From assembly GCA_965198285.1 (NCBI GenBank), contig OZ240251.1:2418001-2482000 (forward strand): a DNA stretch of 64,000 bases, read 5' to 3'. The position numbers were made by a program, and so were the translations under genes. The notes beneath the pieces are model-generated. The model ran no database searches. It worked only from the letters and a program-made list of their open reading frames with translations, and was not told the DNA's origin. Below are positions 16,323 through 24,182 of the stretch, one piece after another (positions within the stretch are counted from its first letter, which is position 1; the number at the start of each line of letters is the position of its first letter). The stretch comes from UBA11872 sp965198285 (GTDB taxonomy: Bacteria; Chloroflexota; UBA11872).

Positions 16323-17489
16323 GTGAGCATCCAGTTCGCCGACCGTATCTCCAACCTCCCGCCCTACCTATTCGCCGAGCTCGACAAGCTGCGTGACGCC
16401 AAGCGGGCCGAGGGCGTGGACGTCATCAGCCTCGGCATCGGCGACCCGGACCTGCCCACGCCCGACCCGATCATCGACGCCCTGGACCGCGCCGCCCGCG
16501 ATTCCGTCAATCACCGCTACCCCGAGTACTACGGCCTGGACGAGCTGCGCGAGGCCATCGCCGCCTGGTATGCCCGACGCTTCCAGGTCGACCTGGATCC
16601 CGCCACCGAAATCGTCCCCCTCATCGGCTCCAAGGAAGGCATCGCCCACCTCCCCCTGGCCCTCGTCAACCCCGGCGACACGGTCCTGATGACAGACCCC
16701 GGCTACCCCGTCTACGCCATCGGCACCATGCTGGCCGGCGGGGTGTCCCATTCCCTGCCCCTGACGGCGGAACGCGGCTGGATTCCCGACCTCAACGACG
16801 TTCCCGCCGAGGCGCTGGCCAGCGCCCGTCTGCTCTGGCTCTGCTACCCCGGCAACCCCACGGCGGCCGTGGCCCCCTTCGAGTTCTTCGAGGAGGCCGT
16901 CGAATTCGCCCGTGCCAACAACGTAGTCCTGGCCCAGGACGCCGCCTACTCCGAGGTCGTGTTCGACGGCTACCGCTGCCGCAGCATCCTCGAAATCTCC
17001 GAAGCCCGTGACGTCGCCGTCGAGTTCCACTCCCTTTCCAAGACCTACAACATGACCGGCTGGCGCATCGGCTGGATGGCCGGCAACGCCGAAGTGGTCG
17101 AGGCCCTGGGCCGCGTCAAGACCAACGTCGATTCCGGCATCTTCCAGGCTGTCCAGCACGCCGGAATCGCGGCGCTCGATATCGACCAGGACTGGATCGA
17201 CGCCCGCAACGCCCACCTCCAGGATCGTCGCGACCGCGTCGTCAGCGCCCTGCGCAATGTGGGCGTCGCGCCAGAAGTCCCCAAGGCCAGCCTCTACCTT
17301 TGGAGCCCCACCCCCGGCGGCATGTCCTCCGTCGACTTTGCGACACGCCTGATCGACGAGGTCGGAGTCATCGTGACGCCTGGTGTCGGTTTCGGAATCT
17401 ATGGCGAAGGCCACTTCCGCATCTCCCTCACCACCCCCGACGACCGGCTTGACGAAGCGCTGGAGCGCATTGCCACCGTCCGCTTCTAA
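16323..17489 (+). CDS. dapL: LL-diaminopimelate aminotransferase
   Basis: This 388-residue, fold-type I PLP aminotransferase converts tetrahydrodipicolinate and glutamate directly to LL-DAP, bypassing the succinylase route. Typical DapL blocks are RISNLPPYLFAELD, ISLGIGDPDLPTP, EIVPLIGSKEGIAHLPLALV and DPGYPVY. The PLP lysine is in SLSKTYNMTGWRIGW. The GTG start at 16323 follows the dapF stop by one base. Position beside dapF makes the assignment firm over related aspartate aminotransferases. Confidence 0.93.
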   Translation: MSIQFADRISNLPPYLFAELDKLRDAKRAEGVDVISLGIGDPDLPTPDPIIDALDRAARDSVNHRYPEYYGLDELREAIAAWYARRFQVDLDPATEIVPLIGSKEGIAHLPLALVNPGDTVLMTDPGYPVYAIGTMLAGGVSHSLPLTAERGWIPDLNDVPAEALASARLLWLCYPGNPTAAVAPFEFFEEAVEFARANNVVLAQDAAYSEVVFDGYRCRSILEISEARDVAVEFHSLSKTYNMTGWRIGWMAGNAEVVEALGRVKTNVDSGIFQAVQHAGIAALDIDQDWIDARNAHLQDRRDRVVSALRNVGVAPEVPKASLYLWSPTPGGMSSVDFATRLIDEVGVIVTPGVGFGIYGEGHFRISLTTPDDRLDEALERIATVRF

Positions 17490-18801
17490 CGGCCACCCGC
17501 AGACCGGCCCGTCGGAAACGGATGTCACCGGACGGCTGCTGGACGCGCGTCCCGAACGCGCGCTTCTGGTCGGCCTGGAAGGTCTGCCGGAACTTGGAGA
17601 TTGGCCCGCCGATTCGTCCCTGGACGAACTCGCCCAACTAGTCGAAACCGCCGGTGCCGAGGTCGTGGGCCGCACCCTGCTGCGCATTCGCCGACCGCAG
17701 GCCGCCACGCTGATGGGCACGGGTCAACTGGACGACGCGATCGCCCTCGCCCGCGCTCACGACGCCGACGTTCTGATGATCGACGCCGATCTCAAGCCCC
17801 GGCAGCAGCGCAACCTCGAGAACGCCTTCAAGGGCAAGGTCCTGGATCGAACCGGTGTGATCCTCGACATCTTCGCCGCCCGCGCCCGCACGGTGGAGGG
17901 TCACCTGCAGGTCGAGCGTGCCCAGCTGGAGTACCTGTTGCCCCGACTGTCAGAGCTATGGGTCCAGTACTCGCGACAGCGCGGTGGCATTGGACCCTTC
18001 CGAGGTCCGGGCGAGACCCAGATCGAGACCGACCGCCGTCTCTACAGGGGACGAATGGCAATGCTGGACCAGCGGCTGGCCTCGGTGCGAGCGCGCCGGG
18101 CCAGGGGCCGCGCCCGCAGGCGCGAGGCTGGATTCATGACCGCGGCCCTGGTCGGATACACCAACGCCGGCAAGAGCAGCCTGCTCAACGCTCTCAGCGG
18201 CGCCGGCGTCCTCACCGAAGATCGCCTCTTCGCCACGCTGGATCCCACGACACGCAGCGTCGCCCTGCCAGACGGCGGCGCGATACTGATTACCGACACG
18301 GTCGGCTTCATCCAGCGCCTGCCCACCCGCCTGGTCCAGGCCTTCCGCGGAACGCTGGAAGAGGCCTCGGAAGCCGACGTGCTGATTCACGTCGTCGACC
18401 TGGCGAATCCCGCTTTCGAGCGTCAGGTACAGGTCGTGCACGACACCCTGCGCGACATCGGAGCCACGCGGCGTCCGGTCGTCACAGCGCTAAACAAGGT
18501 GGATATTGCGCCCGCGCCGGACCTGGCCGAGTACCCCAACGCTGTGGCCGTCTCGGCCGCCACGGGCGAAGGTCTCCAGGATCTGCTCCAGCGGTTGGCC
18601 GAGATTCATCGAATCCGCACGATCGACATCGAGGTTGAGATTCCCTACGACGCCAGCCGCCTGGTCGCGCTCTTCCACGAACACGGCCGCGTGGAAACCG
18701 AGTCGTTCGGGCAGTCCGGAACCCGCCTGCGCGGCGCCGTGCCGGCCGCCCTGGCCGGCCGCTTCGATTCCTACCGCGTCGCACCGGCGGCTTCCCAATG
18801 A
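17470..18801 (+). CDS. hflX: GTPase HflX
   Basis: This protein of about 443 residues has the HflX N-terminal domain (LMGTGQLDDAIAL, DADLKPRQQRNLE, LDRTGVILDIFAARARTVEG) and the signature GPGETQIETDRRL, followed by the G domain with VGYTNAGKSS (G1), DTVGFIQRLP (G3) and NKVD (G4). HflX binds the 50S subunit and splits stalled ribosomes. The start is uncertain: TTG 17470, overlapping dapL by 20 bases, is the first plausible in-frame start with a nearby GGAG. The C-terminus overlaps the next start by ATGA. Confidence 0.93.
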   Translation: MPPSASNGHPQTGPSETDVTGRLLDARPERALLVGLEGLPELGDWPADSSLDELAQLVETAGAEVVGRTLLRIRRPQAATLMGTGQLDDAIALARAHDADVLMIDADLKPRQQRNLENAFKGKVLDRTGVILDIFAARARTVEGHLQVERAQLEYLLPRLSELWVQYSRQRGGIGPFRGPGETQIETDRRLYRGRMAMLDQRLASVRARRARGRARRREAGFMTAALVGYTNAGKSSLLNALSGAGVLTEDRLFATLDPTTRSVALPDGGAILITDTVGFIQRLPTRLVQAFRGTLEEASEADVLIHVVDLANPAFERQVQVVHDTLRDIGATRRPVVTALNKVDIAPAPDLAEYPNAVAVSAATGEGLQDLLQRLAEIHRIRTIDIEVEIPYDASRLVALFHEHGRVETESFGQSGTRLRGAVPAALAGRFDSYRVAPAASQ

Positions 18802-20114
18802 GTGGACGCCTACGGGTCGGCTTCGCACGGCGCGACATCACGCCGGCGCCTGGGATCGACCTGAGCGGCTTCGGATTTCGCTTTGGCGCCAGCCTCGGGT
18901 CCCTCGAACCCCTGGAAGTCGGCGCGCTCGCCGTCAGCGACGGAGACGAAACCGTCTTGCTGTTCAGCCTCGACCTGATTGGCCTCACTCTCGACCACCT
19001 GGCCGACCTCCGCTCCAGAACGGCTGGAGCCACCAACGTGCCCGGCGCCAACCAGATGTGGACCTGCACCCACACCCACGGGGGGCCTGAAACAGGCGTG
19101 CTCCCCGGCATGGGCGATGTCGACCATGACTATCTGGCCTCGGTCGAGCAATCGGCACTCGCCGCGGCCCACGAGGCGCTGGAACGTCTGACGCCGGCCG
19201 ACCTTCGGCTGGCCCGCGGCGAGTCCTACCTCGGCGCCAACCGCCGCTCCGCCGCCTTTCGTCTAGGCGGACCCGAGGACGGCCAAATCGATGACATCGA
19301 CGCTACTGCCGTAGCGGCCGAGTTCAGAAACTCCGACGGGGATCCCATCGTCACCCTGGTCAACTACAGCTGCCACCCAACCGGCTCACGCGAAAGCGTC
19401 AGCACTTCCGACTACCCCGGCCACTGTCGCCGCACCGTCAGCGCCGCCACCGGCGCGCCCTGCATGTTCGTCAACGGGGCCGGCGGCGATGTCAATCAAC
19501 GCTTCGACAACAGCGGCTACCGAAGCGTGGCCAACGCTCGCCGGCACGGGTTAGCTCTGGGTCGGACCGTGCTTGACTTGCGGTCCCACATGCGCCCCTC
19601 CGCAACCGCCCGCGTGGGTGCTGCCTCAGTGCCCGCCGACCTCCACTACGCCCCGCCAATCACCGAGTCCGCCGCTCGCCGAATCCTCACCGAGGGCCAG
19701 CGCGCCTTGGCGTCCACGACCGGAACCGCGCAGCGCCTGCGAATCCAGTGGCACCAGGTCGCATTCGCCCATCGCGTGCTGAATTGGCAACCGTCCAGCG
19801 GCCCTGACCTTGCAGTCGACATCCAAGCGCTCCGGATGGGTGACCTCGCGTTGGTGGCCATCCCATCCGAGTTCTTCTCGGCCGACGGCCGCACCCTGCG
19901 TGCCAAGACCCCATCGCCTGAGCTTGTGGTCGCGGGATGGAGCAACGGTCTCGTCGGCTACACTCCAACCCGCCGCGCCATGGCCACCGGCGGCTACGAG
20001 GTCGACGACGCCTACCGCTGGTATGGCCACCCCGCCGCCTGGGATCCGGTTAGCGGCGACAACCTCCGCGCCGCGGCGCTGAACTCAATCGTCCAACTCT
20101 TCGCCGCCGACTGA
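18798..20114 (+). CDS. Neutral/alkaline ceramidase-like N-terminal domain protein
   Basis: This 438-residue protein matches the zinc hydrolase domain of the neutral ceramidase family: VGFARRDITPAPG at the N-terminus, CTHTHGGP with two likely zinc ligands (H92, H94), NYSCHPTG with a third, and FVNGAGGDVNQ. In true ceramidases the last block is GDVSPN and its Ser is catalytic; here the Ser position is Asn, so ceramide hydrolysis is doubtful. It has no signal peptide and only about two thirds of the usual length (the C-terminal beta-sandwich is missing). It overlaps hflX by four bases. Confidence 0.8.
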   Translation: MSGRLRVGFARRDITPAPGIDLSGFGFRFGASLGSLEPLEVGALAVSDGDETVLLFSLDLIGLTLDHLADLRSRTAGATNVPGANQMWTCTHTHGGPETGVLPGMGDVDHDYLASVEQSALAAAHEALERLTPADLRLARGESYLGANRRSAAFRLGGPEDGQIDDIDATAVAAEFRNSDGDPIVTLVNYSCHPTGSRESVSTSDYPGHCRRTVSAATGAPCMFVNGAGGDVNQRFDNSGYRSVANARRHGLALGRTVLDLRSHMRPSATARVGAASVPADLHYAPPITESAARRILTEGQRALASTTGTAQRLRIQWHQVAFAHRVLNWQPSSGPDLAVDIQALRMGDLALVAIPSEFFSADGRTLRAKTPSPELVVAGWSNGLVGYTPTRRAMATGGYEVDDAYRWYGHPAAWDPVSGDNLRAAALNSIVQLFAAD

Positions 20115-20123
20115 GCCGCTTCT

Positions 20124-20468
20124 CTATGAACGCCGGATCCAGGCGACCAATGGAACGGCGATAGAACCCAGCACCCACACCCCAATCGCCGGCAGCACCC
20201 ATGGTCCGCTGATCACTCCGCCCCACGCGTTCAGCACCACAACCCCAATCGCCGCGCTGCCGAGAGCTGTCAGCAGTAACCCCAGCGAACGAACCGGCCG
20301 CGCCTGCATCCACGCGCGCCGTCCCGGCGGCGCTGCCCCGCACGCCCGGCACACCTGCCAGCCCCGCCCGTTGGTCCGGTGGCACACCCGGCACATCCAA
20401 ACAGTGCTGCGCGGGGCCGAAGTCCTCGTCGTCAGGCTGCTGACGTGACGGTGGTGGTCGGCGGTCAT
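20124..20468 (-). CDS. Zinc-ribbon membrane protein
   Basis: This 114-residue protein has a four-cysteine zinc ribbon, MCRVCHRTN followed by WQVCRACG, then a basic stretch and two hydrophobic helices at about residues 62-82 and 88-108. The fold is typical of small bacterial zinc-ribbon membrane proteins with unknown role. It starts four bases after the recombinase stop codon and on the same strand, so they are probably co-transcribed. It converges with the ceramidase-like gene nine bases away. Confidence 0.7.
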   Translation of the reverse strand: MTADHHRHVSSLTTRTSAPRSTVWMCRVCHRTNGRGWQVCRACGAAPPGRRAWMQARPVRSLGLLLTALGSAAIGVVVLNAWGGVISGPWVLPAIGVWVLGSIAVPLVAWIRRS

Positions 20469-20472
20469 CGCA

Positions 20473-21480
20473 CTACCGTGACCCCGACGGCGTCCGCGTC
20501 TGCCGCGCCGCCGCCGCGGCCTCTTCCACTGTCGGGCTGTAGCGATCGAACGCCTCGCGCAACCTGGCGGTCTCGTAATGCGCGTAGATGCGCTTGGTCG
20601 TATCCGGCGAGGCGTGTCCCAGGATGTCCTGAACCTCCGAGAGGTTCGCCCCGCGATTCAATAGGGACGTGGCCTTCAGATGCCGAAAGTCATGCGTCGT
20701 CGCCGGCACGCCCACGGCCGCCGCGTATGTCTTTACGATCTTCCATATCGACTGCGGCGACAGACGCAAGCGCTCGCCCGCCCGCCCCGGGTTCTTCGGC
20801 TTTCCGTGATGACGGATAAACAGGGGAGCGTAGGCGTCGTGCCGCGACTTCAGATAGACGCGAATCGCCTCGCGCGTGTCGTCGTCGAAGAACACCACCC
20901 GCTCCCGGTCGCCTTTGCCGGTAATCAGCGCCTGTTGGGCCCGACCGTCGTCAACGTCCCGCCGGTCCAGACGTGCCACCTCGCGCCGTCGCATGCCGGT
21001 TGTGAACAGCAGCAGCAACAAGGCCCGATCCCTGTACACGCGCAGGCGGGCGTCCGCCGAAGCCGAATCCGCGACAAGACTCGGCAACTCGTTCTTGACA
21101 TAATCAACTATCAGCGCCAAGCCGTCCTCGACGCGCGGCGTCCGGTAGCCCGGTTTGTCGCGAACCGCCCGCAGGCGCTCCACGGCCCGCTCTAGCTCCA
21201 GCCCACCCAGCGAGCCGGAACGCAGGCAGTGCCGCAGAAAGGCCCGAACCGCCGCCAGGTAGGTCGAAATCGTGGCCTGACGCTCACGTCCGAACTCGTC
21301 GACCAGCTCCAGGTAAAAGCGCTCCAGGAGCCCGTCGTCCAGCTCGGCCAGCGTCGTCTCCGGCCCGAGCCATGCTACGAAACGCCGCAGCCCCGTACCG
21401 TACGTCGCACGGGTGCTCGGCGACTTGGCGCGCATGGCTGCCAAAAAGTCCGCGGTCGCGGCCTGTAGGGTTAGGCTCAT
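20473..21480 (-). CDS. Tyrosine recombinase, XerC/XerD-like integrase
   Basis: This 335-residue phage-integrase-family protein has an N-terminal SAM-like domain (residues 1-105) and a catalytic domain with the full set of active residues: R164 in TTGMRRREV, K189 in ITGKGDRER, H263 and R266 in THDFRHLKA, H289 in LGHASPDTT, and nucleophile Y299 in RIYAHY. ATG 21480 begins the recognisable domain; a longer frame upstream has no homology. It could be the chromosome-dimer resolvase or the integrase of a small decayed element. No attachment-site duplication was seen. Confidence 0.9.
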   Translation of the reverse strand: MSLTLQAATADFLAAMRAKSPSTRATYGTGLRRFVAWLGPETTLAELDDGLLERFYLELVDEFGRERQATISTYLAAVRAFLRHCLRSGSLGGLELERAVERLRAVRDKPGYRTPRVEDGLALIVDYVKNELPSLVADSASADARLRVYRDRALLLLLFTTGMRRREVARLDRRDVDDGRAQQALITGKGDRERVVFFDDDTREAIRVYLKSRHDAYAPLFIRHHGKPKNPGRAGERLRLSPQSIWKIVKTYAAAVGVPATTHDFRHLKATSLLNRGANLSEVQDILGHASPDTTKRIYAHYETARLREAFDRYSPTVEEAAAAARQTRTPSGSR

Positions 21481-21517
21481 AAGTCGCAGCCTGGAATCAC
21501 AAGTACACCGTTGACAC

Positions 21518-21535
21518 TCCCACGGCACTGTGGGA
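21518..21535. promoter_or_regulatory. Palindrome upstream of recombinase
   Basis: TCCCAC (21518-21523) and GTGGGA (21530-21535) are perfect inverted arms with a six-base centre, 37 bases upstream of the recombinase ATG on the minus strand. The position fits an operator or a recombinase-binding site, but the arms are short. Confidence 0.3.
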
Positions 21536-21981
21536 ACTCTGAATCTAGCGCCCAGAGCCACAGTTGTCACCAGTTTTTTCGAGCCCGTACGATCCCCCGA
21601 CACATTGCGACGTTGTCCAGCCGCCGGCTCGACCGCCTCCATCCGCCGCGGTGCTAACTGGCCAAGCCCACTCGTCGAGCCAGCCAAATGCGCGAGTGGG
21701 TGTCCTCGTCAGGCGTTCAAGCGCGCCAGCCACCCTGCCGGACAGGCAGCCTCGGTCAAGGCATCCGACAGACCTCCCGACAAACAGCCGTCACCTGCGT
21801 GTCCGCCAATCGGCCCCACGCCTGCGCCAGCTCAACGGTGCGAGTGCCGGACAACCTGCCCAACCGTCCGCCTTCGCCAGGGCGTCGGCCGCCCCCTCGA
21901 ACAGCGGCCGGTTCCAGGCTGCCCGCAAAGTCGCCCCACGCTCACTCCTTCCCACAGCCACCCATAGGCACAGCCAAATCA

Positions 21982-22017
21982 GATTAGTAGAACTAATGTG
22001 TATTAGTTCTACTAATC
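21982..22017. promoter_or_regulatory. Strong double palindromic operator
   Basis: GATTAGTAGAACTAAT (21982-21997) and ATTAGTTCTACTAATC (22002-22017) are perfect 16-base inverted repeats with GTGT between them. Each arm contains a smaller palindrome, ATTAGT-x3-ACTAAT. Two adjacent dimer-binding sites for one regulator would give this pattern. It is very AT-rich in a GC-rich background and has no T-tract, so an operator is more likely than a terminator. The target is probably the downstream gene at 22224. Confidence 0.6.
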
Positions 22018-22223
22018 GTTGCGAATCTGCATCCCGTCGACGCGGTCCGACGCATTCCGGTCCGGATTCCACACGACTTCGCGGGCCGCCAGCCGCCAAC
22101 CCGTCGTGCAGTAGCGCCGGCACGTGCAAGCGCGCCTGGGCTCAGGGCCATGCCCAACGCCACGGCGCAAGTGCAGGTTGTTGCAATCGCAACAGCGTCT
22201 GCCGATAGAACCCAGGAGCGCTG

Positions 22224-23447
22224 ATGGAGCGCAGACAGTTCGAAGCAACCGAGGTCATCGCTGTTAAGGGCGCGCACGGGCCGCTAGCGATTCGCGGCGC
22301 CACGGCTGACTGCGGGCTAGTCGAGAGTCTCGGCCCCGTTGACGTCACCACTCAGGATCAGCGAACGACGATTGATCTGCAGGAGCCTTCCGTGGTTCAC
22401 GTTCCCGCCGGCGGATGCCTCGAGCTCGCGGACGTGCACGGCCCGCTGCGCCTGCAAGCAGTCAAGCGCGACGTCGTCATTGGTGCCGTGAACGGTCCTC
22501 TGCAGGCGAGGGACCTAGCCGGAGACATTGAACTGACGTCGCCCGTCAACGGCCCTCTCCGCGTCCAAGGAGCACGAAGGCTCTCCACAGGCAGCGCGGC
22601 GCCGCTTCGGGGTGACGTGAAACTGGCCAGCCTCGCCGAAGCCGATGTCGCACAGGTGAACGGAAGCCTGGGTATCCGGCAGGTGTCGGGAATGGTCAGC
22701 CTGGGCGAAGTGAACGGCCACACTCGCGCCGCAAAGGTGAACGGTGGACTGCACGCGGACGCCATCGAGGGCAATTTGCTGCTGGAGGGGCGATTTACCG
22801 GCGACACGGCTTGGGAGGCGCGGGTCGAAGGACGGACTCGGCTGCGTATACATCCCAAGTCCTCGGTCCGCCTGGAACTTGAAGCCGAAAACCTGCCGCC
22901 CTCGCTGGACCCCGAGTTCCAAGTCGTCGAGCGCTCCGGGCGGCGAGTCGTTGCAACGCTGGGCAGCGGTCAGGGGCGCATCGCGATTCGCGCCGAGGGA
23001 CCAATCTCCGCCAAGGCTGGCGCTTCGTCGGACATGCACCAGGACCATACGGACGCCTTTGCCAAGGTCGGCGTCGCGGTTGAGCACGCCATGGCTGAGA
23101 TGACCTCCGCGTTGCATGCCGCGTTCGACGACGTTGGGGCTGAACTGGAAGGATTCGGGGCTGACCTAGACCTCGGCGGACTTGGCGAACGCGTGTCGAC
23201 CCGTGTTCGCCGCGAGGTCGACCGTCACACGCGCCGGGTCGCGCGGCACGTTCGCCGCGCACGTCGGGAGGCTGAGCGCCACAACCGGCGGCGGCCCACA
23301 CACGCGCACGGTGCTAAGGCCAAAACCGCCTCGCTCACGCCAACCGAGCGCAAGCCCCGCGTGCGCGAAATCCTGCGCCAGGTTCAGGACGGCTCGCTCA
23401 AAGTTGACGAAGCTGACCGTTTGCTTGGCGCAATACTGCGCCGTTAG
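22224..23447 (+). CDS. DUF4097-like repeat protein with basic C-terminus and SHOCT-like end
   Basis: This 407-residue protein has seven strand-turn repeats with the core V-N/H-G-P/S/G-L (AHGPLAIRG, VHGPLRLQA, VNGPLQARD, VNGPLRVQG, VNGSLGIRQ and so on), as in DUF4097-type beta-solenoid proteins, spanning about residues 12-180. A strand-rich segment follows to about 260, then an Arg-rich helical region (residues 320-355). The last 30 residues, REILRQVQDGSLKVDEADRL, resemble the SHOCT-like helical pair found in YvlB/LiaG-type proteins. No signal peptide or transmembrane segment is seen. AGGAG lies ahead of ATG 22224. Function is unknown; relatives take part in envelope-stress responses. Confidence 0.72.
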   Translation: MERRQFEATEVIAVKGAHGPLAIRGATADCGLVESLGPVDVTTQDQRTTIDLQEPSVVHVPAGGCLELADVHGPLRLQAVKRDVVIGAVNGPLQARDLAGDIELTSPVNGPLRVQGARRLSTGSAAPLRGDVKLASLAEADVAQVNGSLGIRQVSGMVSLGEVNGHTRAAKVNGGLHADAIEGNLLLEGRFTGDTAWEARVEGRTRLRIHPKSSVRLELEAENLPPSLDPEFQVVERSGRRVVATLGSGQGRIAIRAEGPISAKAGASSDMHQDHTDAFAKVGVAVEHAMAEMTSALHAAFDDVGAELEGFGADLDLGGLGERVSTRVRREVDRHTRRVARHVRRARREAERHNRRRPTHAHGAKAKTASLTPTERKPRVREILRQVQDGSLKVDEADRLLGAILRR

Positions 23448-23592
23448 CAGTCGGGCGGTTGCGATGCTCGGTGCGATAGCGTTCTGTGAGTGCCCAAGAG
23501 TCAAACGTGCCTGATTTCAACGTTGCGTGGCCCAGTCTGTGCCAGCTATCTAGACTGCGAGACACTACCCGCCCTGCTTCACGAGTCCCGCG

Positions 23593-24096
23593 TTGACCAT
23601 TCTTCCCGACGTCCTGGCCCCTGGCTTGAAGGTTGTCTTCTGCGGTACCGCAGCGGGAAACAGATCCGCCCGTGTAGCTGCCTACTACGCCGGTCGTGGC
23701 AACAGATTCTGGGACATCTTGTTTGAGACCGGGCTGACTCCGAAGCGTTTCAAGCCAAGCGAGTTCTGCCGCGTGCTCAGCTACGGAATCGGGCTAACGG
23801 ACTTGGCCAAGACAACATCGGGTCCCGACGCCTCTCTACCACCTGGAGCCTTCGATCCAGATGGGCTGCGCCAGCGCATAAGGGAAGTCAGCCCCGAAGT
23901 GTTGGCCTTCAACGGCAAAGAATCGGCCAAGTCGTTCTTCGGAAGGTCATGGGTTGAATATGGGCGGCAGCCTATTCCGCTTGGTAGGACTACGCTCTTC
24001 GTATTGCCTTCAACGTCAGGCTCCGCACGGGGACATTGGGATTCTCGACACTGGCATGACTTAGCCGAGTATTTCCGGCGCGAAGAACGCCCATAA
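23593..24096 (+). CDS. Mismatch-specific uracil/thymine DNA glycosylase (Mug/TDG family)
   Basis: This 167-residue protein has the glycosylase motifs VVFCGTAAGNRSA at the N-terminus (active-site loop), GNRFWDIL, GIGLTDLAKT, LAFNGKESAK and the DNA-intercalating loop VLPSTSGSAR. The family removes U or T from G:U and G:T mismatches produced by deamination. The TTG start at 23593 agrees with the family N-terminus (TILPDVLAPGL). It stands alone; the downstream enolase-superfamily gene is convergent. Confidence 0.9.
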   Translation: MTILPDVLAPGLKVVFCGTAAGNRSARVAAYYAGRGNRFWDILFETGLTPKRFKPSEFCRVLSYGIGLTDLAKTTSGPDASLPPGAFDPDGLRQRIREVSPEVLAFNGKESAKSFFGRSWVEYGRQPIPLGRTTLFVLPSTSGSARGHWDSRHWHDLAEYFRREERP

Positions 24097-24182
24097 CGCC
24101 AAGCCGCACAAGCGGAGTACGAGGCCAACTGAAGTTCGCATCCCAGGATGCTGAAATCTCGTGTGTTATGTAAACCAAATGT

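Larger units (their letters stand above)
21481..22223. other. Intergenic stretch between recombinase and DUF4097-like gene
   Basis: About 740 bases without a supported gene. Several overlapping ORFs on both strands are low-complexity Ala/Pro/Arg/Ser translations without start signals. Structures seen are a 6-bp inverted repeat near the recombinase start and the strong double palindrome at 21982-22017 (both listed separately). TGTTGC and GCAACA around AATC (near 22180-22195) form a further small palindrome close to the downstream gene. Confidence 0.5.

Noticed and set aside
15263..16354. 363-residue ORF on the minus strand including FDRLRANGG
   Set aside because: Antisense of dapF. The FDRLRANG peptide is the usual mistranslation of a REP-type palindrome.
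16368..17720. 450-residue ORF on the minus strand
   Set aside because: Antisense to dapL and the start of hflX, with Gly/Asp/Val-rich composition and no recognised motif.
21530..22208. Several overlapping ORFs between recombinase and DUF4097-like gene
   Set aside because: All have random-looking Ser/Pro/Arg composition and no ribosome binding site, and they read through the palindromic operator.
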